Shown here: in pieces, positions 9,101-19,700 of the stretch | Layout: every line of letters begins with the position of its first letter | How positions within the stretch are numbered: position 1 is the first letter of the stretch | Source of the DNA: Myxococcales bacterium | Lineage (GTDB): Bacteria > Myxococcota_A > Polyangia > Palsa-1104 > JAEUJZ01 | Assembly: GCA_016794505.1 (NCBI GenBank) | Contig: JAEUJZ010000039.1 | Span: 1-42,746, forward strand | Direction: 5' to 3' | DNA length: 42,746 bases | The notes under the pieces: model-generated | Databases searched by the model: none | Told to the model about the DNA's origin: nothing | Seen by the model: only the letters and a program-made list of their open reading frames with translations | Position numbers and translations under genes: made by a program

Positions 9101-10677
9101 AGCGGCGGCGTGTACATGACCAGTTCCAGCCGGCCATCGCCATCGACATCGGTTAGCTGCTGCGCACCGCCGTTCAGATCGGCGGCCGCGGGTAACGACG
9201 GCAGCGGCAGCGGTGGACCCAGGCGACCACTGCCCAGGTTTTCTTTGAAGTACCAGCCGTGCTCACTGGGAATCAGTGATCCCGGGATCCCTTCGCCGTT
9301 CAGATCGACCCACTGCGCGCCGGTTCCTTCGACGCCGCCCGGAATACCGGCCAGACTTTCGTCCGGCACAAGCTGCACCTGGCTGTGAATGATGGGGCGA
9401 ACGTAGCCGAGCTCAAGGGGGGGAATCGTCGCGCGCAGATAGGTCACGCCATCGGCGTTGCGCGTGTAGCCAGCCTGGATAGCGTTCGTCAAGTACGTGA
9501 CCGCCGGCCCTTCCTCATACGTGAGATCCGTCGAGCGCACCAAGCACGGAGTCGTTCCCAGCTCGGCCATGCGATGGAACATCAGGATGCGTCGACACAG
9601 CCGATAGGTGCGGACTTCAAACGTCGCGCGATGGTTGGAAAATGGATCGCGGCGAACGCTCCACGGATGGACCTCGCTGGGGGTCGGTACTGCGGCGTCG
9701 TGCTCGCCGTAGTCAAAGACCACTTCAAACAGATAGTCGCTGTCGAGGGGAGGGATCGGCTGGTCGCGATCGAGAACGGGGATGCGGTTGCCGTATTGAA
9801 TGCGCTTGATGTAACGCTGGGCCGTTGTGCGCAGCGCTCGCGAACCATCCGGCATGGGCGCAAAGCGGTGTGCCTCACGGACCTGCGTACCTGAAATCCC
9901 GACGCCGTCTTCCGCTTTGTACACGTACCGAACGACGTTGCCGCGGTCATCGCGCGTCTCTTCGAGGAGCCAACTGAACACGCGATCGGGATGCTCCGGA
10001 TCGGCGATGCGAGCGCTTTGGCTGCGACCATAGACCTGCAGGCTGTTCTCGCGGCTCAGCACCCGCCAGTGGGTGTTGCCCGTGGTGAGCTGCGTCCAGC
10101 GCTCAATGCGCGCAAACGCCCCTTCGGTACGCGGACGATAGCGCTGGATGCGATAGCCGCCCCGTTCTGTGACATCGCGCTCGCTGCTCCCGCTGCGACG
10201 CGCGGGCACCAGATCTTCCGCCCCAGCCAGCACGAAGACATCGCGGTCGTTGGTGTCGTCATAGCAAGGCAGTCCCTTGTCCGTCTTGCGCGTGATCGAC
10301 GGCAGGGACAGCGACCAGCCGATGCCAAACGGGCCATTGCCCGAGCCCGAGTCATAGCGCAGGGCCAGGTCCAGACTGAAGCCTGCGCGACCGGCCGAAG
10401 TCGCGATCGGAATGCTCAGCGAGCAGGTTCCAGTGACTGGATTGGTCTGGAACTTCTCGCCGATGCCACGAATGGCACCGCCACCGCGGGGTAGGTTGAT
10501 CGCGGGCAGCTGCATGGCGGAGGACGGCCCGCTTGGTGCGCTGCCTGTCGCCTGCGTCTTGGGACCGCTCGGCTGCTCCGCCGCGGTCTGCTTAGCCCCG
10601 CTCACCGCTTCTTTGCCGTTCTGGTTCGCAGGCGTGGAGCGTGGCTCCTGACCCGAGCGCTCGTCTCGATCTCGCAT
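3190..10677 (-). CDS. TcB-TcC fusion toxin subunit with JAMM/MPN-like C-terminal tip
   Basis: This 2495-aa protein fuses what are TcB and TcC in classical Tc toxins. I number from the ATG at 10677, which has GAGGAG six bases upstream; a GTG at 10680 is also possible. In order: a low-complexity N-terminus (1-55), an SpvB domain (about 60-320; NPVTGTCSLSIPI, FGIGWSLSLPSI), FG-GAP/TcdB middle repeats (about 450-700; DVDGDGRLEL, DLDGDGLADV), the TcdB middle C-terminal part (about 760-850; REFRGFGRVDQIDTE), then RHS/YD repeats up to the RHS-associated core (about 2170-2225; ARYYAAWLGRWTAADPDG, DPNG at 2222-2225). The last 270 residues are the tip. It carries E2297-R-S-G-W-L-I-G-G, H2349-T-H2351-P, S2362 and D2365, a near-complete JAMM zinc-peptidase signature with a spacing of 10 instead of 7 before the Ser. 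By family knowledge the RHS shell encloses the self-cleaved tip and binds the TcA pore. The tip gene end is more AT-rich than the shell. Confidence 0.93.
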   Translation of the reverse strand: MRDRDERSGQEPRSTPANQNGKEAVSGAKQTAAEQPSGPKTQATGSAPSGPSSAMQLPAINLPRGGGAIRGIGEKFQTNPVTGTCSLSIPIATSAGRAGFSLDLALRYDSGSGNGPFGIGWSLSLPSITRKTDKGLPCYDDTNDRDVFVLAGAEDLVPARRSGSSERDVTERGGYRIQRYRPRTEGAFARIERWTQLTTGNTHWRVLSRENSLQVYGRSQSARIADPEHPDRVFSWLLEETRDDRGNVVRYVYKAEDGVGISGTQVREAHRFAPMPDGSRALRTTAQRYIKRIQYGNRIPVLDRDQPIPPLDSDYLFEVVFDYGEHDAAVPTPSEVHPWSVRRDPFSNHRATFEVRTYRLCRRILMFHRMAELGTTPCLVRSTDLTYEEGPAVTYLTNAIQAGYTRNADGVTYLRATIPPLELGYVRPIIHSQVQLVPDESLAGIPGGVEGTGAQWVDLNGEGIPGSLIPSEHGWYFKENLGSGRLGPPLPLPSLPAAADLNGGAQQLTDVDGDGRLELVMYTPPLSGLFARTQDDGWAPFRALSSVPRIDWQDPNLRILDLDGDGLADVLITANDAFLWFRSRGDEGFTAGQRIAVTRDERRGPAIVFASSSEVLLTADMSGDGLSDLVRVRNGEVCYWPNLGHGRFGGKVTLELSACFDLPERFDPRRIRTADIDGTGTTDLIYFGRDGVRLYFNHAGNALSAPTRIDSLPPVDSLAHLSVVDLLGQGTACLVFSSPDPQSHTRPLAYIDLLGGRKPHLLESIENNLGAETRVSYVPSTRFYLADKAAGQPWITRLSFPVHVVEQVETFDRISQNRFVTRYTYHHGFFDGVEREFRGFGRVDQIDTEFLAALTAAGTLPASNIDAASYVPPMLTRTWFHTGAFFDSQGITRQFAAEYYREPGLSDAQFAAQLLPDATLDSTWAAAEMREAARALRGSILRQEIYALDDSPASKNPYSVAERSYALDRLQPHIGTQYGVYFVHPSEAITYHYERNPSDPRTQHELTLEVDAFGNVRKSAAVGYGRRRPDSSLLPEQQAEQARILITYAEHDFTNVVDEEASYRTPLPSENRSFELTGLTLPAGQERFQLDAFRTTALAATPISYETSPTAGSLQKRLIANERTYYRRDDLRADLALGRLESRAIPAIVHKLALTPGLIAQVYGTRVTADRLEREGRYIHSEGDNSWWVPSGRLFFHEDPDATSAAELSEAQQHFFLPRRLRNPFGHSSFVRYDVYDLLIQETRDALGNRVTAGTRDASGALIASGLDYRVLQPKRVMDPNRNRTELAFDALGMLVGTAVLGKPEEPLGDSLQDFVPDLSAADIDTHLANPLADPRSILKKATTRLVYDLFAYHRSKATLSPQPTVVYTLARETHDADLAPGTLTNVQHSFSYSDGFERELQKKMQAEPGPLVPGGPEQNPRWVGSGWTVFNNKGKPVRKFEPFFSDTHRFQFDVRVGVSPVLFCDPIERVVATLHPDHTWEKVVFDPWRQEKWDANDTCVVTDPKTDADVGSYFQRLPDAMYLPTWSTQRQGGALGAAAQAAARKAAVHAKTPAVLHLDSLGRSFVSVAHNKRKFSDEAASSPAFEQLQLTQTRFDIQGNQRQVTDARGRAVLRSDFDLLNKPIHTASMEAGERFMLNDVAGKPLYAWDSRAHVRRMEYDALERPTDTHLRTGSGPDTLVQRRSYGEAQANPEASNLRGKLYQLFDGAGVVTHEAFDFKGNLLRESRRLATQYRQTLDFSGSVMFESSAYTRSTAFDALSRPIRLTTPDGSIVRPGYNEANLLERVDANLRGAATVTEFIRDIDYDAKGQRTNIVYGNGNGNGIATAYTYDPLTFRLIRLLTTRGSEILQDLNYTYDPVGNITNLRDDAQQTVFFRNKRVEPSADYTYDALYQLIDASGREHLGQLAGGGLTCVPTSSNDAPRVGILHPGDGNALGRYLQKYLYDEVGNLLKMVHRGTDPTLPGWTRDYAYDEPSLLESGKTSNRLSTTTIGADTVRYSHDAHGNMTAMPHLSLLQWDENDALQASAKQVIGGGTPEITYYVYDAEGHRLRKVTERPDGTRKNERIYLGSFEIYREYAADGTTVTLERETLHVMDDQRRIAIVETRTVGTDLSPAQLIRYQLSNHLQSATLELDDSGQIISYEEYYPYGSTAYQAVRNQTETPKRYRFTGKERDEETGLYYHGARYYAAWLGRWTAADPDGLRDTSNAYLYTRANPIIYIDPNGRASKQAEGSPVDSSEARVRNFANIAQKPMDKRNAPQAIALPPQIVPGIQYAWERSFDLEADRQGQKTAKIQERSGWLIGGPEASDIRFEPTISNADRVSLASDLTSSANPEHPTGQGSLLALVHTHPADPISSTGFSDSDLSKLVNSRQRISLVRAGNDRYFLALRTKQSDLLFRDPNNIIKLQTRYHEILSKKYKEIESNLHNNPGSLSPDTLRQSVPQEIRQGLSHVTLAHVIGKVSKSKAVAYTLSVIAREFHLVIYSGSASRLTRL

Positions 10678-10720
10678 CACGGACTCCTCGGCGCGGACAG
10701 GTTCGTCAGCGCGTGCATCC

Positions 10721-13700
10721 TTAGAAGCTCGGCTTGCTCTTGTAGATGACTACGAGCGCGATGTTCTTGAGGTTGTCGGGCGTGAACTTCCTAGCGCCAG
10801 TTCCAATGCCAGCCAGCTTCCACTGCCCAAGGCTTTGGCTGTTCTCAACCACCGGCAAGGCGATACTGGTCTTGAAGGCACCCGGCTTCAGCGTGATGCC
10901 ATTTACAGTCATCGACTGCCGGCTGACATCGTCAACGGGGTTCTCCGTCACGTCGTAGTGCAAGTACACGCCAGTGACCTTCTTGTCTGTGATGCCAGGG
11001 AGCCGCCGCTTCTCAACGGAGAAGTTGAGCCCATCGCTCGGCTTGTTCATGAATGCTTGCCATTCGACCGGGAAGTCGTAGGCAAGGTTCAGGATGGCCG
11101 CGCGCTCGCGGGCCTGCTTGCTGATCATGGTCTTGACGGTCTCTGCAAACGCATCGCCACCAGAGCGCGCGGTGTACTGCAGAGTCAGGATCACATCGGT
11201 CAGAGCCTGCCGATGCGCCGGGCCGTCGACGCCATTTACTTCCAAGCGCCAAGTCGAGACCGCGCCGGTTCCTTCGAAGGGCAAGAAGCGCTCGTCTTGA
11301 TAGTTGAGCTGGAACAGGCCGCTGTCATTTACACCACGCGACAGAGCCACCTGCTGGTTCGGGCGCCAGTCGACACGCAGCAGGTGCGCGGCCGGCTGAC
11401 TGCCCGGCTGCGACGGCCCGTTGACAAGATAAGAGACGGTTCCTTTGTCCGGGGCTAGGACCGTGCGGTGGCCAAGCTGGGTCAGTGTCGCGTTGAAGTT
11501 GTCATACGGGCCAATGACCGCAGGGAACGACAGCGAGACGGCTTTGACCTGCCGAGCGTAGTGACCTGGGAAGTCCGCATCGAACAGTGCCTCGCTCAGC
11601 TCGAACTCGCAGCGACCGCGCTCTTTCAACTGCAGCAGCGCCAGCGGATCGACCAGCGCAAGCGAGATGGTTCGTGTGATCTCCAGCCGCCGCTGGTTCG
11701 CTTCGATGTACGCCTTTTCCAGTCGATCGATATCTAGCTGAAGTCGCTCGCCTGCGGTCAGTCCTTTTTTCAAGCTGTCCCAGTACGCCGCGCCGATGTG
11801 CTGAACTTCGGACTCTGGAAGTCCCAGCTCAAACTGCATCGCGCGCTGCGCGGCCTTGGCGTAGTCCAAAGCCAAGTTGTACGTCTGGAAGTACACCGTC
11901 GACAGCTTGCCGATCATGAACTGGTACAGCTGACGGCTGGTGAACTTCGAGTTCATGAACGTATCGATGGACTCGTTGTTCTTGATTAGGCGCTGCTGCA
12001 CCTGGATCTCTTGCTCGGCCACTTCGACTTGGATCTGCGCGGCTTTGATCTGGTGGCCGATCTGCGCCGTGTCACCCGCGGCCAGCGTCTTCTGCAGCTG
12101 CCAGTCCTGAGCGCGACGCTCCCAGGAACCGAGCGTCCCGGCCAGCGAGCTCTGGAAGTTGGCGGTCTCTGCGAGCGCTCTGAACGATGAGACGAGGCCA
12201 GTGATCCCTGAGCTGATCTCCTTTCCGCCGTATGTCATTGCGAAGGGAGAGCCGATATTGGGCCCAAAAGCTGCAATTGACGCAACGATACTCAGGACAT
12301 TCGAGACGGTTGAGAACACCTGGCCCGCAATCATCGCGCCGATCTGCGTCTGTTCATGGGCAGAAAGGCCCGTCGAGATGAGCTGTGAGTAGTGCGACTC
12401 GCGCGTCTGTGCGTTCTTCAGCCCCTCCTGCAGTGCGGCCAGGGACTCTTGCGCCGCGTCGGACTGCTGCTGCTTGATCTTGAGCTGCAGCTCCAGGATC
12501 GAGCGCTCTTGCGTGTTGCGCAAAAGGCTCAGTTCTTCGGCGTCTTTCTTTTCAAGCGCAGCCAGCAGAGATCCCCCAAGTCCGGTCAGGCGCGTCGTCA
12601 GCTCGCGTGCGCGAGCGAGCATGAACATGAAGCGATAGTGCGGCACGGGCGCGTTGAAGTCGGCCAGCGCCGCCGAGAGCCCGGCTCCCGATGCGAAGGC
12701 CGCCACCAGTGCATTGACGTCGATCGGGGGAGAAAACAGAGCCAGCGCTTGCTTTACGCCGTCGATGTTTAGGCCATTGCGGATCTTGAACAGCCGATCC
12801 CCCACGCGATCCCAGATGGCACTGAATTGCTCGTTTTCTGGGATGTAGAAATAGGGGTTAAAGAGGCTGTCGTGCGGAATCGGCTTTAATTCCGCCTCTA
12901 GGTACCTGGACACGGGCGGCACGCCGTTTTCCAGCTCCAATATCTCGTCATTGATCTTCGGCAAGATTGTGGGATCCGCAGGATCCGTGATCTGCTTGTA
13001 CGTCAGCGAGTCGGGCTTAGACATCGCGCGCTTGCCCAGCTCTTCAGGCTTCTTGCCAAGCAGATCAGCCGCGAGCACATACAGCATCGTGGCTTCGCCG
13101 ATGCTCTCGCGCGTGTACTGCCGGAAAAGCAGATCCCCCCACGTGAGCAGGTTGTCGATGTAGCTCATCGCGAAGGCCTTGCGGTACGCGATGGGACGAA
13201 GCTCGGCGATACGGTGGGGATCAAACGGGTCGTCTTTGTACGCCCGCACCTGATCGTCCAGCTCCTTCAGTTGGCGATCGTTTAGGAACTCGATGTATCG
13301 CCAATAGATCCGGTTCATGGCCGAATCCTTTTCGTCACTGGTGGGATCGAAAACGTACTCGTACCAGAGCTTGGCGTCGGCAAAGCGCTGCTGTTGCTTG
13401 AGCGCCTGCGCGATCAGGTACGGGATGTGGAAAAAGATCTCGCGATAGTAAAAGCCGTTGGCGCTTTCGAAATCGAGACCTACCGATCCATTATCACCGG
13501 GGTACTTATCGACGACAGCGGGAGCGTTGACGAACAGCTCATCAGGAGCCGGCGGTCTTCCCGCAGGCATCACAGTAGACAGCTTGGTAAAGCGCGGCAG
13601 CTCAGGCAGCTTCTGTGTTTCAAGAGACAACAGCTTGGGAATCCCACCGGCAAACAGCCTCCGGCCAAACTGCTCGGCGGTGTGGCTGGTCAGACGGGTG

Positions 13701-16700
13701 ATGGCGTACTTCACTTCAGGGGCCAGCAGCAACGCATACAGATCGGTAGGGAGATCCGAGATCTTCTCAAAGAGCTGGAAAGGGTATCCAGGATCTGGAC
13801 TGAAGGGCGCCGCGGTCCCGCTTGAGTAGTGCGCAGTAAAGGCGCGGTTGTCGTTGCGCACCCCAAACAACCAGACGACGCCGTATCGCTCAAACGCTGC
13901 GGTGACCGACTGGATGCTGGGGGCCTCGTTGAAGTCACTCTTCCAGACATCAGACACGCGCTGCGGGTCTTCGGTTGGTCTATCGATGACAAGAGCATCT
14001 AGCTTCGTGGGATCGAAGTTGCTGTAGCTGTGCGTGTACCCCTCGGAAAACAGATACAGCGTGCCGTCCGGTCCATACGCGGCTCCGTCCACGGTCTTGA
14101 GCAGCGTCGGGAACAGACAGGGCTTGCCCCAGCGGTTCTTCACTTCGACATAGTTCTGCGAGCCCTCTAGTGGCAGTTGAACCACTGCGTACGAGTCGCC
14201 CGCGAAGTAGTAGAGCTTCTTGTCGACCCCCGTGAACACCGCGGCGAGCTTGGTTGCACTTCCGGGAAGCGCCAGCGTGAGAACCGAGCGGAACGATCCA
14301 GGCGTTGGCATCGGCATCGATGTCTGCCAGTCATAGACGAGCAGTTTGTCATCGCTGCTGAAGCCAATCGCCGCGGGGGGCGAGCCAATCACAAAGACGG
14401 TGTCCAGCGAGGACAAAGCATCGAAAGGACTGCTTCCCATCGTCGTCGTTGCAGCGCGCAGATCAGCCAAGGTGGCGACAAGCACACCCAGGCCGCCCAT
14501 GCCGTCGGTGACCAACACCGCGGTATTCATGACCCCTGGTTGCTTGAACGCGCCCACCAGCGTTCGTGGCGTGGTTGACGACGTAGATGTGTCCCAGTCC
14601 ATGGGCGTGGCAGCAGGGTCAACGAGCGCGCTGAGTGGCGGTGCGCCGGTCTGCAGGTCGGCGACAAACTTTTCGCGAATCGCCTGATAGTTGCCCGTTG
14701 GGTACGAAAAGTACTTTGTGTCGAGCACGAAGTAGGTGGTCTGGTCCACCGTCGAGACCACTACGTTGCGAATCCGCTGCGCTGGATCGTCCTGGAACAC
14801 GCCGAGCGGTCGCCCCCACGGCCAAGCTGGATCATCGACAAACGTCGGGCCGATCCACGTGCCCGAGCTACCGGTGCGGCGGTAGCGATAGAAGCACAGT
14901 GCCGGTGCAGCCCCATGCGTTTCCGAGGTGAAGACGAAGACGTCCTTTTCCTTGGGTGTGATGAAGGCAGCAGAGACGCTGGCAAACGCTCGGTCGAGGA
15001 TCTTTCCCGGCGTTGTCGTCGCGACGTTCACCGGACGGCAGAGGAAGGTGCCGCCTTTGGCGTCGAAGCTAAGCCAGGTGCCAGTGTCCTTCTGCGTGTG
15101 GGCTCCCCACGGAACAACCGCGCTGACTTCGCTTTGTGAGATGCCCAGGTGCGTTGGGAACAGCGAGCGCGAATCGATGGGAAATGCCCCCTTGGTCCAG
15201 CGCCATCGTGGGTAGGGCGCCACCTCCAGATCCAATCCTGCAGTCAGCCGGCCAATCTTCCACTCATCGATCGAGTAGCGAAACGACAGATAGATGAAGT
15301 CATCATCGGTGCTGTTCACCGGCTGAGGGTTGTAGGCGACGAGCGTCACCAAACTCGCAGCTCGCGCCGACAGATAGCCATAGGGAAACGCAAACGGCAT
15401 GGACTCGGGGTCGGCCGAATTGTCGGGATTGATGCGAACCGTCTGCGGCGCCACCCATTCCCTGTTGAAGTTGTAGAACGAGTACTTGACCTGCAGCTTG
15501 ACCAGATTCACCGACGCGTTCTCGCTGCTGTACGTGCCATCGCCGGTATCGAACGAGGTCTGGTTGTATGGCTTGGTCTCGATCCAGAAGATGAACAGCC
15601 GGTTGAACGCATAGACCGGCTGCACGCGCGCAGAGTTGATGGTGATGCCAAGCTTCTGCCACGGCGCCCAGTCGATCTCTTCCGTCCCCGTTCCCGATAG
15701 ATCTCCCACGCGGTAGTAATAAATGGGCGGGTCGGCGCGCGAGACTCCGATCATAAAGACCGCCGTGCGCTCGGTGGCGCCCTCGGAATAGGTGTATCGG
15801 TAGCCGCCGACAATGCGCAGGCGCGAGATCTCGTTGAGCGCTTCGAGATAGCGCTGATAACTCTCCTGCACCGAGATCGCTGTGATCTCGTCTTGCATGA
15901 GCTTCTCTTCCAGCTCTTCGAACGCTGGGCTCTTCTCGGGCCGCAGCTCGGGTCGGATGTAGTTTTCGGGATGCAGGAAGACCTTTCGGTTGGCTTCCCA
16001 GATCCGGTAGTTCTTCATCCACGGCCACCACACTTGCAGATGGCTGCGCAGTTCCTTCTCTTTGATGGGGTCCGCATCCAAGGTCTCAAGATGGACGAGC
16101 GCGCGATGGTAATAGAGCTGGACAGCATTGATCGCTTCGACGATGCGCGTGGTGTCGGCCGATGCACCCATCTGCACATCGATGAGCAAGCGCTGGTACA
16201 GCTCGTCCGCGTTGCGAAGCGCCTGCGAGTGGACGAGATACGCGGACAGCGCATCGCGCAGCGCCGCTTGTCGCGGATCATCGATCGCACGTGACACCGC
16301 GGGCCAGTCTCGGGGACTGGTGGCAACTTTGATCAGGCCGTACAGATAGTCCGCGGCCAACTGGAAGTTCAGCGCGCCCGAGCCAAACGCCAGATCCCAG
16401 AACTGCGACTTGATCTTCGTGGGGGTTGCGCCGATGCGCTCGCCCACCTCGAAGTAGCGAGCCAAGCGCTCTACCGTTCGCCCGTCGAGAAGAGAGCTCG
16501 CAGACAAAGAAAGCAGGCCCAGCAGTGTGGTGATCTCATCGACTGGCCATGTGGTCGCACGGGCAAGCCCCGACACGCGATCCATCGTTGTGTCATCGAG
16601 GTAATCAAGCAGGGTCGTAAGCTGCCCCGAGAAGTCATCAAAGAGCTGCTTAATCTGAAAGAAATCGGGCAGTGCGCCGAGCTCAAAGTCATAGCGATCG

Positions 16701-19700
16701 ACGAACTTGCTGTCATTGGCGAGCGGGTATCCCGCATCCGGCTGCAGCAGGCGGAAGTCAGAAATGCGCACGTGCTGCGCGCCCTTGAACAGATACGTGC
16801 GGCCCTCAAATGCTGCAGCAGCGCCAAGATCAGCGCGGAAGTCCGTGCTCCCATGTGGCCAGCTCGCGCCGAGGTTCGATGCGAGCGTGCGCGGGAAGCC
16901 CTCGTCGACATATTGCCGATCGCCACCGGAGTACTGTGAGTACTGCGTGCCGGCAAACAGGTAGAGCGTGCCGTTCGGTGCAACCAGTGCGGCGTCGAGC
17001 TTCTTGGTTGCAAGCAGGACGTTCTTCACCAGGCCCCAGCGACCAATGATCGGCAGCGCGGTGTCGGCATGATCGCTGGCGACGTACTGGTCTTGAGCGA
17101 AGTAGAACGTCGTCGTGCCAATGCGCAGCGCAGCATCAATGCCGCTGTTTAGAATCGGCGCGAGCGTCGCCGCTCCGATTTCGCTGGCGAAGGTCGTCGC
17201 AATTTTGTGCGGATATCCTTCGTCCACGTACTGTCGGTTGCTCGTCGAGTAGCGAACGTATTGATCGCCGCTGAACAGGTACAGCGTGCCGCCCGCCGTC
17301 AGCAGCGCGGCGTTGACGAACTCGTTGTCCCACAGCTTGTTGTCAACGATGCCCCAGCGCGTATTCAGGGGCTGCAGCGAGCTGGGGTTGGCGGAGGAGA
17401 CGTACTGCTGCGGTACGTGGTCATCGGCAGGTTGTACGGAGAACGCATGCAGGGTGCCGTCCGTGCCCGCGAAGGCAGCGCGCAAGCCCGACTGCAGTGC
17501 AGTTGGCAGCCCGGCAAACAGCCCATCCGCGGTCGTCAGATGCGCGATCGCTTTGGGATACCCCTCATCCACGAAGCCGGTATATGCGCCGCTGTAGCGC
17601 ACGTACTGGTCATCGCAGAATAGGAATGTGAACGTCGTCATTCCCAGTCTGTACGTGAAGCCCGCGTCGACCCGCTTCTGCGCCTGGATCTGATTTCGCA
17701 CGTTGGCCCACTGCGGCAGGATGGGCGCAGCGGTCGCGTTCTGCGAGCTTGTGTACGTGCTGCCAGAGAAGACGTACGTCTGTTGTCCGTCGTAAAACAG
17801 CGCAGACCCGAGCGCGCTCCACGTGCTGGGCATGCTGGGCTGCAGAGTCTCCGTGCTCCAATTCGTCGCGATCTTTCGCGGGTAGCCTTCATCAACATAG
17901 AAGGTCGCGCTGCCTGGCTGCACGGCGCCGCTGTAGCGCACGTACTGGGTGTCGCAGAACAGGTACAGCTTGCCGTTGTCGGCGCGATAGGCGCCGTCAA
18001 CGCGATCGAGATCTTGGAAGCGGTTCTCGACGGTGCCCCAGCGCGTGGTGAGCAGCACATCCGCGCCCCCAGAAGAGAACGCGTAGCGTGTGTTGTTCCA
18101 CACGTGGACCTTGCCGGTGTTGTCGCGGCACAGATCGTAGCCTGCTGCCTGTAGCTCGTTCGGCAGCGTCACCGAGATTCCTTCTGCGGCCCAGCTTGTG
18201 CTGATCAGCCGCGGATATCCTTCGTCGACATAGAAGTCGGTGGCTCCGGGGCGCAGCGTGCTTGAGTACTTGATGAACTGCTTGGCGCAGAACAGGTACG
18301 TGCGACCATCGCCCATGTTCAGGCAGGCGTCGACGCGTCCCAGGTCGGCAAATTGATTAAATACTCGTCCCCAGACGCTGCGGATCGCGACGGGCGTGCT
18401 CAGCGTAGTGCCGCCGGCCGCCCGCGATGCGTACTGAGCGCCAGAAAAGACATGCAGACGACCGTCCGGGGCAACAAAGGCGGCGTCGATGCGAGTGAAC
18501 GGAGAGTACTCAGAGAGCGTGCTCACCTTGGACGGGCTCTTCCACGACCCGCCGCTAAACTCGCGGCGCCACTGCTCGCCACTTGGCAAGCGGTAGAAGA
18601 TAAACAGCTTGGTGACGCCGGCGACCACTTCGACATAGCTGGCGTCTACGCCGGTAATGCTCGATGACGCGCCGCCCATGGGGTCATGAATCGAGAAGCC
18701 TTTGAACCACGTGCCTTCCTCCATGACGCCTTCTGAGAGCGACTTGGGATAGCCAGGATCGACGCTGGTGAAGGCGCCGCTGTAGCGAACATACGAGCTG
18801 TCTTTGAACAGATACAGCCGCTGTTTGCCATCGTCAGGTGACTTGAAAAACAGCGCGTTGTCGATCCCACTTCGCATGGCCGTGGGCAGGTTGCCCCAGC
18901 GCGTGCCGATGCTCAGCGGATGGCCTTCATCAACGAAGTCATAGGGTGTGGTTGAGTAGCGAACGAACTGATCGCCTCGGAACAGAAAGGTCTTTCCCGT
19001 CGAATCGACGAAGGCCGCATCCACTTGGTTCTGCGACTGGATGTTGTTGCGGACAAGGGCCCAGTCCGTGGCGTTGCTGCTGGGAGTCGCGCTGGGCGAG
19101 ACATCGACGCGGGCATAGCTTGTACCGCTGAAGAAATAGATCTTGTTGTCATCGCTGCGCAGCGCCGCCGAGATGCCACTGCCAAAGCTTGCCGGCAGCG
19201 AGTATCCGACCGCTTCTTGCGGCCAGCTACCCGCGATGGTGCGTGGATAGGACTCATCGACAAACGTCTGGGCCGGCGATGTGTAGCGCACGTACTGATC
19301 GCCAGAAAACAGGAACATTGCGCCGCTGGAATCAACAAGCGCAGCGTCGACAACGCCGCTCTGTTGGATCGTGTTGCGGACGCGCGCCCAGGCGCTCTTG
19401 ACGCTCGCCAGTACACCACTTGGACTCGCGAACTGACTGCCGCCGAAAAAGTACAAGTCGTCGCTCGTACCGCCGGGAGCGCGGCCCACTGCGACTGCGG
19501 TAATCGGCAGCGGCAGACCCGCTGGGATGTTGCCCAGCCCCTCTAGCGTGTTCCAGTTCGTGCGCGTGGCACGCGGATACCCTTCGTCGACATGGGTGTA
19601 GTCCGCGCCCGAGTAGCGGACGTACTGGTCGGCGCAGAACAGGTACGTCGTGCCGTTGTACGAGAACGCTCCATCGACGCGGTCATTGTCGATGAACAGG

